Source: Pseudobutyrivibrio sp. (GTDB lineage Bacteria; Bacillota_A; Clostridia; Lachnospirales; Lachnospiraceae). From it: a DNA stretch of 14,994 nucleotides. The position numbers and the translations under genes were made by a program. Under the pieces are notes generated by a model that saw only the letters and a list, made by a program, of their open reading frames with translations, was not told the origin of the DNA and searched no databases. The stretch covers positions 1 to 14,994 of the forward strand of contig JAILNO010000039.1 of assembly GCA_024691465.1 (NCBI GenBank), read 5' to 3'. This document shows positions 7,194 through 14,453 of this stretch, one piece after another; the stretch's first letter is position 1, and every line of letters begins with the position of its first letter.

Positions 7194-7937
7194 ATGGAAG
7201 CATATACAGGGTTTGCCGCAGTCTATGATTTATTTATGGATAATATTCCATACGATGACTGGGCCAGCAATATAGCACAGCTATTTAAAAAGTATCAGAT
7301 GCCCATGGAGATCGTGTGTGACTTAGGGTGTGGCACTGGACAGATGACCAGGCGCCTTAAGGCCATGGGATATGACATGATTGGAATAGATATATCATAC
7401 GACATGCTTATGGAAGCGATGGCTCAAGAGGATTCCGATGGAATCCTTTATCTATGTCAGGATATGAAGGATTTCGAGCTCTATGGTACAGTTGGAGCAG
7501 TGGTGAGTCTCTGTGACAGTATGAACTATCTCAGGGATGGCGATGAGCTGCTTCAGGTATGTAAGCTTGCCAACAATTACTTAGATCCTAAGGGATTGTT
7601 CATCTTCGATATGAAGACTACTCATTACTATGAGTCACTTGGTACCAGTACCATAGCGGAGAATAGAGAAGAGGGCAGCTTCATCTGGGAGAATGACTAC
7701 GACAGGGATACCAGAGATAATTATTATGACCTCACTATCTATGAAGCCAATGAAGAGGGCACATTCGATAGATACGAGGAGGAGCATCTCCAGCACGCAT
7801 TTACAATTGATGAAGTGGTGGAAGCTATTGAGAAGAGTGGACTGCAATTCTTGGAGGTGCTTGATGTAAGTACTATGTCAGCTCCGACAGATTCAACAGA
7901 TAGATTATATTTTATAGCAAGAGAGGTATGTAAATGA
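7194..7937 (+). CDS. Class I SAM-dependent methyltransferase
   Basis: A 247-residue protein with the Rossmann-type S-adenosylmethionine fold. Motif I reads VCDLGCGTGQ (41-50); an acidic residue ends the next strand in MIGIDISYDML, and LYLCQDMKDFEL is the motif that contacts adenine. The opening, YTGFAAVYDLFMDNIPYDDW, is typical of a common Firmicute group of small, unassigned methyltransferases. The C-terminal half carries the usual strand-rich substrate cap (DNYYDLTIYEANEEGTFDRY). It is cytoplasmic, with no membrane segment. The start is separated by one base from the previous stop, and the end overlaps the hslO start in ATGA (7934-7937), so translation is coupled. Substrate unknown; association with hslO is by position only. 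Confidence 0.9.
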   Translation: MEAYTGFAAVYDLFMDNIPYDDWASNIAQLFKKYQMPMEIVCDLGCGTGQMTRRLKAMGYDMIGIDISYDMLMEAMAQEDSDGILYLCQDMKDFELYGTVGAVVSLCDSMNYLRDGDELLQVCKLANNYLDPKGLFIFDMKTTHYYESLGTSTIAENREEGSFIWENDYDRDTRDNYYDLTIYEANEEGTFDRYEEEHLQHAFTIDEVVEAIEKSGLQFLEVLDVSTMSAPTDSTDRLYFIAREVCK

Positions 7938-8803
7938 GCGATTATATAGTTAGAGGAACAGCGGCAAATGACGCAATTAGAGCTTTTGCCATTACAAGTA
8001 GAGATATGGTTGAGGAGGGACGTGTCAGACACAATACATCTCCTATAGTTACAGCTGCCTTAGGACGTATGCTTTCAGCAGGCTCTATGATGGGTGTGAT
8101 GCTTAAGGGAGAGGATGATTTGGTCACTCTTCAGATCCAGGGAAGTGGTCCTATGAAGGGGATTACAGTTACGGCTAACAGCAAGGGAGAGGTTAAGGGA
8201 TTCCCTAATGTGGCAGTGGTAGATTTGCCTCCTAAGAATGGCAAGCTAGATGTAGGTGGTGCCATCGACTTAGGTATCATGCGTGTCATCAAGGATATGG
8301 GACTTAAGGATCCATATGTAGGTACAGTTGAGCTTCAGACAGGTGAGATTGCTGAGGATCTTACATACTATTATGCAGTATCAGAGCAGATTCCTTCATC
8401 AGTAGGCTTAGGTGTGCTTATGAACAAGGACAATACTGTCAATTGTGCAGGCGGATTCATCATTCAGCTCATGCCTTTTACACCAGAGGAGGTTATCTCT
8501 CAGATTGAGGAGAATCTCAAGACACTTCCATCTGTTACAGATATGCTGTCATCAGGCAAGACTCCAGAGCAGATGCTTGAGACCGTGCTTGCAGGATTGG
8601 ATGTACAGTTCATGGAGACATATCCAGTATCGTACAAGTGTGATTGTTCACGAGAAAGAGTCATTAAAAGTCTGGCTTCTCTTGGCAAGGATGATATGGA
8701 TGATATAATTGCAGATGGCAAGCCAGTAGAGGTTAAGTGCCAGTTCTGTAATGAGGCCTATGAATTTACCATCGACGAGCTTAAGAGCTTTAGGCGGAAA
8801 TAG
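7934..8803 (+). CDS. hslO: Redox-regulated molecular chaperone Hsp33
   Basis: A 289-residue Hsp33, a cytoplasmic holdase that is switched on when its C-terminal zinc is released by oxidation and that protects unfolding proteins during oxidative and heat stress. The N-terminal core holds the family's LQIQGSGPMKGI (66-77) and the GYVGTVEL-type segment DPYVGTVEL (126-134). The redox switch is complete: Cys236-Asp-Cys238, 30 residues, then Cys269-Gln-Phe-Cys272, the CxC/CxxC arrangement that binds zinc in the reduced state. The size matches the family (about 290). It is the last gene of the cluster that starts at 5189 and its ATG overlaps the methyltransferase stop. The function call is firm. Confidence 0.96.
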   Translation: MSDYIVRGTAANDAIRAFAITSRDMVEEGRVRHNTSPIVTAALGRMLSAGSMMGVMLKGEDDLVTLQIQGSGPMKGITVTANSKGEVKGFPNVAVVDLPPKNGKLDVGGAIDLGIMRVIKDMGLKDPYVGTVELQTGEIAEDLTYYYAVSEQIPSSVGLGVLMNKDNTVNCAGGFIIQLMPFTPEEVISQIEENLKTLPSVTDMLSSGKTPEQMLETVLAGLDVQFMETYPVSYKCDCSRERVIKSLASLGKDDMDDIIADGKPVEVKCQFCNEAYEFTIDELKSFRRK

Positions 8804-8813
8804 TCAATAAAAA

Positions 8814-8877
8814 CTCCGATTAAGATAAAAGTTTAGCTGTTTTTATTCATTAAATTCCTGTAAACTATCAAACGGAG
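8814..8877 (+). promoter_or_regulatory. Nested inverted repeats after hslO
   Basis: Outer arms CTCCG (8814-8818) / CGGAG (8873-8877) enclose inner arms AGTTTA (8830-8835) / TAAACT (8861-8866), followed by AATTTTT. The spacing is symmetrical enough to form one long, interrupted stem, which could act as a weak terminator for hslO or as a leader element for the next gene. No conventional compact terminator occurs in this 110-base gap. Confidence 0.35.
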
Positions 8878-8913
8878 AATTTTTGTGATTTTGTATTATG
8901 TAAAGGAATAATA

Positions 8914-10602
8914 ATGAGTAAGGTTAAGAAGAGGAAAGCTCATACATTAGGTTTAGACAATTCAATATACATTAAGAGAGGAATTATAGCAGGTGTAATC
9001 CTCTTATTAGTTTATATTGCAGGTAGTATATTTTTCATGAGTCACTTCTATATCAGGAGTACAGTCAATGGAGTGGGTGCTTCATGTCAGACAGCAGCTG
9101 CTACATATGACCATATCCTTAGAAGTGCAGATGATTACACTATTTCCTTTGTGGATGCTGAGGGTAATACAGTCAATGAGATCAGCTCTATCGACTTAGG
9201 AGTAGGAGTCAATTACGACGAGAGCCAGGTGCAGGATCTTCTGGATGCTCAGACAGGTTTCAACTGGGTGCTTCGTATCTTTTTCGCAGCTGACTACTAT
9301 ACAGCTACTGGCAATTCATACGATGCAGCTAAGGTAGCTGAGGTAGCTAAGTCATTAGACTTCAGCAATCATCAGTCCACCACTGAGTCTCAGGATGCCA
9401 CTATTGTATTCGATGGATCTAAGTTCGTAATCCAGGATGAGGTATACGGTGACAGGATAGATGAAGAGGGCGTTGAGGAAGCTATCGTATATGCAGTAGA
9501 GAATCTTCAGAGTGAGATTAATATCTCTGATGGTACATGCTTCAATAAGCCTGATGTACTTGCTTCAGATGATAATATTAAAGCAGCTGTGGATGTGCTC
9601 AACGGCTATATGGATACTCAGATTCATTATGATCTGGGTGAGGGCTACACTGAGGAGATTCCAGCTGATGTTAAGTCCACATGGTTTACCTGGGATGATG
9701 ACTTCAATGTATCATTCAATAGAGATGCTATTGGTGACTATGTCAATTCCATGGGTGATAAGTACAATACCTATGGCAAGAAGAAGGACTTCACCACTAC
9801 TTCAGGTGAGCAGATTACAGTTCCAGCTGGTTCCTTCGGATGGAGAATAGCTTACGATGGTGAGATAGATCAGATTATTGCGGACCTATCTTCAGGTGAG
9901 GATGTCACTAGAGATTTTACATATCTCTATAATGGCACCAGCCATGGTGAGCATGATTACGGTAATTCATACGTGGAGGTCAATCTGACCGAGCAGCACG
10001 TATATGTATATAAGGATGGGGCACTTACCTTTGATACTGATTGCGTATCAGGTAATGTATCAGCTAATCACGGTACACACACTGGTGTATATCCTATAGC
10101 TTACAAGCAGAAGGATGCCACACTTAAGGGTGATAACTATGAGTCGCATGTAGGTTTCTGGATGCCTTTTAATATGGGTGAGGGATTGCATGATGCCACA
10201 TGGCGTTCTAGCTTCGGTGGCAATATCTATAAGACCAGCGGAAGCCACGGATGTGTCAATTTACCAGTATCAGCAGCTGAGCAGATATACAATATAGTAG
10301 AGGCAGGATGGCCAGTTATTGTTTTCTACACAGGTAATACTGAGCAGGAGAATACCCTTCTTGCTAATCCACAGTACGTGGTATCTACACTAATCTCTGA
10401 GATAGAGACAGTATCTCTTGAGTCAGAGGCTCAGATTGTTGAGGCTCAGGCTAAGTACGATGCACTTACTGATGAGCAGAAGGCACAGGTTACTAATTAT
10501 CAGGATCTAATTAATGCAGAGCTTACATTACAGGCCTTGAAGGCACAGGCAGCAGCGGATGCCGCAGCCCAGGGCACCACAGATGGCACAGTAGTGCAGT
10601 AA
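8914..10602 (+). CDS. Membrane-anchored L,D-transpeptidase (YkuD domain)
   Basis: A 562-residue cell-wall enzyme. L,D-transpeptidases link peptidoglycan stem peptides by a Cys nucleophile, giving 3-3 crosslinks resistant to most beta-lactams, or attach proteins to the wall. A basic N-terminus and one hydrophobic helix (about 22-47) make it a signal anchor with the rest outside. Residues about 60-340 resemble the peptidoglycan-binding-like module that precedes YkuD domains in clostridia. The YkuD domain spans about 353-476: NLTEQHVYVYKDG, then HGTHTG (386-391), and the active site SGSHGCVNLP with His445 and Cys447. After it comes an Ala/Gln/Glu-rich tail (about 490-562) with ALTDEQKAQVTNYQDL, probably helical and of unknown use. 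AAGGAA stands 8-9 bases before the ATG. The enzyme class is firm; the exact linkage made is not. Confidence 0.93.
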   Translation: MSKVKKRKAHTLGLDNSIYIKRGIIAGVILLLVYIAGSIFFMSHFYIRSTVNGVGASCQTAAATYDHILRSADDYTISFVDAEGNTVNEISSIDLGVGVNYDESQVQDLLDAQTGFNWVLRIFFAADYYTATGNSYDAAKVAEVAKSLDFSNHQSTTESQDATIVFDGSKFVIQDEVYGDRIDEEGVEEAIVYAVENLQSEINISDGTCFNKPDVLASDDNIKAAVDVLNGYMDTQIHYDLGEGYTEEIPADVKSTWFTWDDDFNVSFNRDAIGDYVNSMGDKYNTYGKKKDFTTTSGEQITVPAGSFGWRIAYDGEIDQIIADLSSGEDVTRDFTYLYNGTSHGEHDYGNSYVEVNLTEQHVYVYKDGALTFDTDCVSGNVSANHGTHTGVYPIAYKQKDATLKGDNYESHVGFWMPFNMGEGLHDATWRSSFGGNIYKTSGSHGCVNLPVSAAEQIYNIVEAGWPVIVFYTGNTEQENTLLANPQYVVSTLISEIETVSLESEAQIVEAQAKYDALTDEQKAQVTNYQDLINAELTLQALKAQAAADAAAQGTTDGTVVQ

Positions 10603-10628
10603 CGTAGCTTATCTATAAGGGGGACATA

Positions 10629-11684
10629 ATGGCTAATTGGAAAGATAATGTTAGAACAGTAGTACCATACACTCCAGGCGAGCAGCCTAAGGCTAGAGTT
10701 ATTAAGCTTAACACTAATGAGAACCCATACCCACCAAGTCCTTTGGTGGGTAAAGCTATTTCTAATGTGGCACTGGATTCTCTCAGGAAATATCCAGACC
10801 CTGGTTGTCAGGGACTTATATCAGCACTGGCCAAGTATCACGGTTTTGATGAGGATCAAGTATTTGTCGGAGTAGGCTCTGACGATGTACTGGCTATGAG
10901 CTTCCTTACATTTTTCAATTCTAAGGATCCAGTGTTTTTCCCAGATATTACCTATTCATTCTATGATGTATGGGCATCACTTTTTAGGATCCCATTTGAG
11001 ACTAAGGCACTAGATTCAGAGTTTAAGATTAATCCTAAGGACTATGATAAGTCCTGTGGCGGAATCGTTATTCCTAATCCTAATGCACCTACAGGAATCA
11101 GCGAGCCAGTTGCTTTCTTCGAGGGCATTATCAAGGCTCATCCAGAGTGCGTAGTTATTATCGATGAGGCTTATGTGGACTTCGGTTCAGAGTCTTGTAT
11201 TGAATTGGTTCGTAAGTACGATAATCTATTAGTCGTTCGTACCTTTTCTAAATCAAGAGCTATGGCAGGTAACCGTATCGGATATGCCATAGGTTCTAAG
11301 GAACTCGTTAAGTATCTATCTGATTGCAAGTTCTCATTTAATTCATACACAATGGATACTATTACTCTTGCAGCTGGTGTTGCTTCTATCGAAGATGATC
11401 AGTATTTTAAGGATAGACTAGATGATGTGATAGCCACTAGAGAGTGGACTAAGAAGGAGCTTGCAGAGCTTGGATTCACATTTCCAGACTCTAAGAGCAA
11501 TTTCATATTTGCTAAGCATAACAGTGCAGATGCACTTTATATATTTGAGGAGCTTAAGAAGAGAGGTATATATGTCCGTCACTTCTCTAAGCCTGAGCGC
11601 ATAGCTGATTATCTGCGTATCAGTATCGGTACAGATGAGGAGATGCGCACATTTATTAGTGAACTTAAGGATATTTTACAATAG
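10629..11684 (+). CDS. hisC: Histidinol-phosphate aminotransferase-type enzyme
   Basis: A 351-residue fold-type I PLP aminotransferase of the HisC group, which converts imidazole-acetol phosphate and glutamate to histidinol phosphate; some members act on aromatic or other amino acids. LNTNENPYPPSP (27-38) is the substrate and cofactor-facing N-terminal motif; GVGSDDVL binds PLP phosphate; NPNAPTG contains the conserved Asn; IDEAYVDF contains the Asp that holds the pyridine nitrogen; TFSKSRAMAGNRIGYAIG carries the Schiff-base Lys208. Length is normal. A strong AAGGGGGA (10617-10624) lies just before the ATG, and the gene starts 26 bases after the L,D-transpeptidase with no terminator between. 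No other his gene is visible, so it is an orphan hisC by position, and a different substrate (for example phenylpyruvate) cannot be excluded. Confidence 0.9.
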   Translation: MANWKDNVRTVVPYTPGEQPKARVIKLNTNENPYPPSPLVGKAISNVALDSLRKYPDPGCQGLISALAKYHGFDEDQVFVGVGSDDVLAMSFLTFFNSKDPVFFPDITYSFYDVWASLFRIPFETKALDSEFKINPKDYDKSCGGIVIPNPNAPTGISEPVAFFEGIIKAHPECVVIIDEAYVDFGSESCIELVRKYDNLLVVRTFSKSRAMAGNRIGYAIGSKELVKYLSDCKFSFNSYTMDTITLAAGVASIEDDQYFKDRLDDVIATREWTKKELAELGFTFPDSKSNFIFAKHNSADALYIFEELKKRGIYVRHFSKPERIADYLRISIGTDEEMRTFISELKDILQ

Positions 11685-11705
11685 TTTATTTTGAAAGGAT
11701 TGTCT

Positions 11706-12194
11706 ATGATTAAGTATTTATCAGTATTTTTTGTTTCAATGGTGCCGCTTATTGAGCTCAGAGGAGCTATTCCTTTTGCATATGCATACAAGGCAGCAGA
11801 TCCACAGTTCAATCTGCTCTTGGCATATATTCTTATTGCAATTGGCAATATGATTCCAGTGCCTATTATTTATTTCTTCGCTCGCAAGGTGCTAGTGTGG
11901 GGTAAAGATAAGCCAGTGATTGGCAAGTTCTTCACATTCTGTCTTGAGAAGGGTGAGAAGGGTGGTAAGAAGCTTCAGGAGAAGGCAGGTCGTGGCTTGT
12001 TTGTAGCTCTTTTACTATTCGTAGGTATTCCAGTTCCAGGAACAGGCGCATGGACAGGTACACTTGCTGCATCTATTCTTGATATGGACTTTAAGTCAAC
12101 AGTTCTTGCTGTTATCGGTGGTGTTGCATTAGCTGGTATTATTATTGGTGTTCTTTGTACTTTGGGATTCGGAGCTCTCTTTGGAATAGCGTAA
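11706..12194 (+). CDS. COG2426 family small integral membrane protein (putative small multidrug exporter)
   Basis: A 162-residue protein with four or five hydrophobic segments covering most of its length. Family landmarks are PLIELRGAIPFAYAY near the N-terminus and GIPVPGTGAWTGTLAAS near residue 105; these belong to the COG2426 / 'Sm_multidrug_ex' family (PF06695, from memory), whose name rests on thin evidence and whose transport substrate is not known. Between the hydrophobic halves is a Lys/Gly-rich cytoplasmic loop (EKGEKGGKKLQEKAG). An in-frame TTG at 11691 would extend it by five residues, but AAAGGA (11694-11699) is 6 bases before ATG 11706, so I chose the ATG. It starts 21 bases after hisC and probably shares its transcript. 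Family sure, function not. Confidence 0.88.
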   Translation: MIKYLSVFFVSMVPLIELRGAIPFAYAYKAADPQFNLLLAYILIAIGNMIPVPIIYFFARKVLVWGKDKPVIGKFFTFCLEKGEKGGKKLQEKAGRGLFVALLLFVGIPVPGTGAWTGTLAASILDMDFKSTVLAVIGGVALAGIIIGVLCTLGFGALFGIA

Positions 12195-12223
12195 CTTTTT
12201 CAGAAATAATTAGGGAGATACAT

Positions 12224-12400
12224 ATGGATACAACTAATATGATTATTAATGTCATAGCTATTTTGGCAGGCCTTACCATGTATATAGGCATCATGAATAG
12301 CAAATGGGGCAAGGCTCATGAGGGTATTCAGTATTTTATTATGTTAATTACTATTCTTCTAGCTGTTCTTTTAGGAGGATTTATAAGATGGCTAATGTAA
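12224..12400 (+). CDS. 58-residue two-helix membrane protein, unknown function
   Basis: A small protein of 58 residues made of two hydrophobic segments (about 5-26 and 36-57) joined by a short polar loop, NSKWGKAHEG. TAGGGAGA (12211-12218) stands just before ATG 12224, which is why I reject the longer frame that overlaps the COG2426 gene. Its last 13 bases overlap the start of the next gene, whose AGGAGG lies inside it, so the two are translationally coupled. I do not recognise the family. Being short and purely hydrophobic, it may be a helper subunit of a membrane protein or a free-standing small protein. The start, ribosome binding site and overlap make it likely to be a real gene. Confidence 0.7.
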   Translation: MDTTNMIINVIAILAGLTMYIGIMNSKWGKAHEGIQYFIMLITILLAVLLGGFIRWLM

Positions 12401-12585
12401 AGAAGTCTAGTGCCACAGCTTGTGAGTACTGCAATAATTTCGTCTGGGACGAAGAGGATGAGCAGTATTACTGTGAGATGGATATGGATGAGGATGATTA
12501 TGTAAGACTGGTGACTGGTCATTACAGCGAGTGTCCGTATTTCGTTAATGGTGATGAATATAAGGTGGTAAGGCACCAGATGTAG
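12388..12585 (+). CDS. Small Cys-rich acidic protein, DUF6472-like
   Basis: A 65-residue protein with four Cys at 12, 15, 29 and 49 (CEYC ... YYCEM ... SECPYF), an acidic middle (WDEEDEQYY, MDMDEDD) and a basic end (KVVRHQM). The spacing suggests a single zinc or iron site. The pattern, especially CEYCxxxxxDEE...CEMxxDEDD...CPYFxxGDEY, matches my memory of DUF6472, a clostridial family with no known role. It starts from ATG 12388 with a perfect AGGAGG (12373-12378) and overlaps the preceding gene by 13 bases. There is no membrane segment or signal peptide, so it should be cytoplasmic. A redox, metal-storage or nucleic-acid role is possible, but nothing in the sequence decides between them. 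Confidence 0.8.
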   Translation: MANVKKSSATACEYCNNFVWDEEDEQYYCEMDMDEDDYVRLVTGHYSECPYFVNGDEYKVVRHQM

Positions 12586-12637
12586 CATTATTTTTCTGAT
12601 TTTATAGAAAAAACAATACAATTTATGTTAATATCAT

Positions 12638-12655
12638 TATAGTATTTTTAGGAGG
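12638..12655 (+). promoter_or_regulatory. Possible -10 and strong ribosome binding site of the muramidase gene
   Basis: TATAGT (12638-12643) is a fair -10 hexamer, but no good -35 is seen 16-18 bases upstream. A perfect AGGAGG (12650-12655) follows, 12 bases before the ATG, which is a slightly long spacing. If this -10 is used the 5' leader would be almost absent, so the promoter may lie elsewhere. Confidence 0.35.
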
Positions 12656-12667
12656 TTCGAAGTAGAG

Positions 12668-14314
12668 ATGTTTAAGGCTTCAAAGTTAATCAAGTCGCTT
12701 GCAGCATTTGCCCTTGCTGTATGCATGATTTTATCCACACCACTTTCTGTTAGCGCAGCAGGAGCACAGGGTGTCGATGTTTCCAAGTATCAGGGAAGCA
12801 TCAACTGGGCAGCGGTAGCTCAGTCAGGTGTATCGTACACATTTATTAAGGTAGGTAGCACAAAGAGTGGCGTTGATCCATACTTTGCAGCTAATGTTCA
12901 GGGTGCTCAGGCAGTTGGCATTCGTACAGGTGTATATATTTACTCATATGCAACTACTGTAGAGGCAGCTGTTCAGGAGGCACAGTTAGTATTACAGTGG
13001 ATTGAGCCATATAATATTAACTTCCCAGTAGCATTTGATATTGAGGATAGCGTACAGAAGGGCTTAGATGCCAACACATGTACAGCTATGGCTAATGCAT
13101 TCTGCGGTACTATCGCAGCTGCAGGTTACACACCTATACTTTATACATATACTAATTTCTACAAGGCTCATTTCACATCTGGTCTTGCATATGACAAGTG
13201 GATTGCACAGTACTCAGATCACAATGATATTGCAGGATGGGCTATTTGGCAGTACACATCAGGTGGAGCTGTAGCAGGAATTAACGGCCGTGTTGATATG
13301 AACGTAGCAGCTAAGGATTACACAGCATTTATTCCAGCAGTTGGCTTACTTGATTTAGGTGCAGGTAATGTATTCTTCTTCAGCAACTACCGTAAGCAGT
13401 TCGGTTGGGTTGATGTAGCAGGTATCAAGTATCATACTGATCCAGCCACAGGTATTGTTACTACAGGATGGTTCGCTGACGAGACTGGTACATACTACTT
13501 CACACCAGGCACATGTAATGCAGCTATAGGTCTTACATCTATTGAGAACGGAATCTACTACTTCAACGAGGCTTCACAGCTTCAGACAGGTTGGTTAGAG
13601 CTCGGCGGCTTCACATTCTTCTTTGATCCAGCAGCCAATGGTGCTCTATATACAGGATGGTGGACAGATCCAGCAGTTGGTACTCGATACTTAGATACTA
13701 CTGATGGACATATGCTCATCGGTCTTTCACTTATCGATAAGGATTTATACTACTTCAATGAGCAAGGCTTGAGACAGGTAGGTTGGGTTGATATCAACGG
13801 AGTATCATACTTATTCAATCCTAACGACAATGGCAAGCTATACAGAGGATGGTGGACAGACGCAACAGGTACATACTATCTTGATCCTGCAGATGGACAC
13901 AGAGTATCTGGTCTTACAGCAGTTGAGGGTTCAGTATACTACTTCAACGAGGCAGGACAGATGCAGGTAGGTCTTGTTAACATCAATGGTGCTCAGTACT
14001 ACTTCGGACCAGACGGCAAGATGCTTACAGGCATGCAGACCATCGGCGATGGCATCTACTTCTTCGGTGCTGACGGCGCTATGGTTAAGGGCTTAGTACA
14101 GGCAACAGACGGCGTATATTACGCAGGTGCTGATGGTAAGATCGTAGTTGGTCAGTCAGTCAAGATTGGCGGCGGCGAGTATGTATTCGGCCTCGATGGT
14201 AAGATGGTTGTTAACCAGGTAGTTCAGATTGGCAACAATCTATACCAGACAGATGAGACTGGTTTAGTAGTTGCAACTGCTCCAGCTCCAGCGGCAGCAG
14301 CTCCAACTAAATAG
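12668..14314 (+). CDS. Secreted GH25 muramidase (lysozyme) with wall-binding repeats
   Basis: A 548-residue exported protein. Residues 1-30 are a signal peptide (basic start, hydrophobic core, cleavage likely after SVSA). The GH25 domain (about 34-220) cleaves the MurNAc-GlcNAc beta-1,4 bond of peptidoglycan: GVDVSKYQG (35-43) with Asp37, then PVAFDIED (120-127) with the Asp124/Glu126 catalytic pair, and WAIWQYTSGG (191-200). From about 240 to the end it carries aromatic and Gly-rich repeats of the choline/cell-wall-binding type: three long units of about 63 residues (GWVDVAG, GWLELGG, GWVDING), then shorter 20-residue units around YYFGPDGKMLTG, ending in an Ala/Pro tail. Codon use is biased as in pta, suggesting good expression. 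It is monocistronic, with its own terminator. It may act in self-wall remodelling or against competitors; the repeats' ligand cannot be told from sequence. Confidence 0.95.
   Translation: MFKASKLIKSLAAFALAVCMILSTPLSVSAAGAQGVDVSKYQGSINWAAVAQSGVSYTFIKVGSTKSGVDPYFAANVQGAQAVGIRTGVYIYSYATTVEAAVQEAQLVLQWIEPYNINFPVAFDIEDSVQKGLDANTCTAMANAFCGTIAAAGYTPILYTYTNFYKAHFTSGLAYDKWIAQYSDHNDIAGWAIWQYTSGGAVAGINGRVDMNVAAKDYTAFIPAVGLLDLGAGNVFFFSNYRKQFGWVDVAGIKYHTDPATGIVTTGWFADETGTYYFTPGTCNAAIGLTSIENGIYYFNEASQLQTGWLELGGFTFFFDPAANGALYTGWWTDPAVGTRYLDTTDGHMLIGLSLIDKDLYYFNEQGLRQVGWVDINGVSYLFNPNDNGKLYRGWWTDATGTYYLDPADGHRVSGLTAVEGSVYYFNEAGQMQVGLVNINGAQYYFGPDGKMLTGMQTIGDGIYFFGADGAMVKGLVQATDGVYYAGADGKIVVGQSVKIGGGEYVFGLDGKMVVNQVVQIGNNLYQTDETGLVVATAPAPAAAAPTK
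13403..14270 (+). repeat. Tandem protein-coding repeats in the muramidase wall-binding region
   Basis: Three in-frame units of 62-64 codons begin at residues 246 (GWVDVAG), 308 (GWLELGG) and 372 (GWVDING); each also carries GWW/GWF-TD/AD (residues 267, 330, 394) and YYFNE (297, 361, 424). From residue 435 the period shortens to about 20 codons (YYFGPDGKMLTG, YFFGADGAMVKG, YYAGADGKIVVG, YVFGLDGKMVVN). The nucleotide copies have diverged, so the duplications are old. Confidence 0.85.
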
Positions 14315-14327
14315 TTACAGATATTTT

Positions 14328-14364
14328 TAGAGCTTGATTTATTTTATAATCAAGCTCTATTTTT
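14328..14364 (+). terminator. Rho-independent terminator after the muramidase gene
   Basis: Perfect 12-base stem TAGAGCTTGATT (14328-14339) / AATCAAGCTCTA (14348-14359), loop TATTTTAT, followed by five T. It lies 13 bases after the stop codon. Confidence 0.93.
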
Positions 14365-14395
14365 AGGGCGAAATAATAATTAAATATTTTTATAA

Positions 14396-14410
14396 GTATT
14401 ATAATAATAC
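14396..14410. promoter_or_regulatory. Operator-like palindrome next to the -35 box
   Basis: GTATTAT-A-ATAATAC has perfect 7-base arms about one central base and stops 3 bases before the TTGACA of the next gene. Its position suits an activator or repressor site. The region is very AT-rich, so chance cannot be ruled out. Confidence 0.45.
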
Positions 14411-14437
14411 CTATTGACAATTGAATAAATACCTATT
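14406..14437 (+). repeat. Direct repeat AATACCTATT spanning the promoter
   Basis: Identical 10-base copies at 14406-14415 and 14428-14437, 22 bases apart from start to start (about two DNA turns). The first overlaps the palindrome and the start of the -35 box, the second runs into the -10 box. This is how a regulator binding on one face of the helix would be arranged. Confidence 0.5.
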
Positions 14438-14442
14438 ATTAT
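14414..14442 (+). promoter_or_regulatory. Strong sigma-A-type promoter of the last gene
   Basis: A perfect -35 TTGACA (14414-14419), a 17-base spacer, and -10 TATTAT (14437-14442; a perfect TATAAT also begins at 14440 with a 20-base spacer). The start of transcription would be near 14449, giving a leader of about 75 bases. Confidence 0.78.
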
Positions 14443-14453
14443 AATTACGACTC

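Noticed and set aside
12155..12223. N-terminal extension of the 58-residue membrane protein overlapping the COG2426 gene
   Set aside because: No ribosome binding site before it, non-ATG start, and a good TAGGGAGA stands just before ATG 12224.
12591..12612. TTTTTCT/AGAAAAA stem after the Cys-rich gene as a terminator
   Set aside because: The stem is nearly all A/T and is followed by ACAATAC with no T run, so it is unlikely to terminate; it may be chance in an AT-rich gap.
13403..14270. Repeats in the muramidase as a CRISPR or DNA-level tandem array
   Set aside because: The periodicity is at the protein level within one open frame, nucleotide copies are diverged, and there are no spacers.
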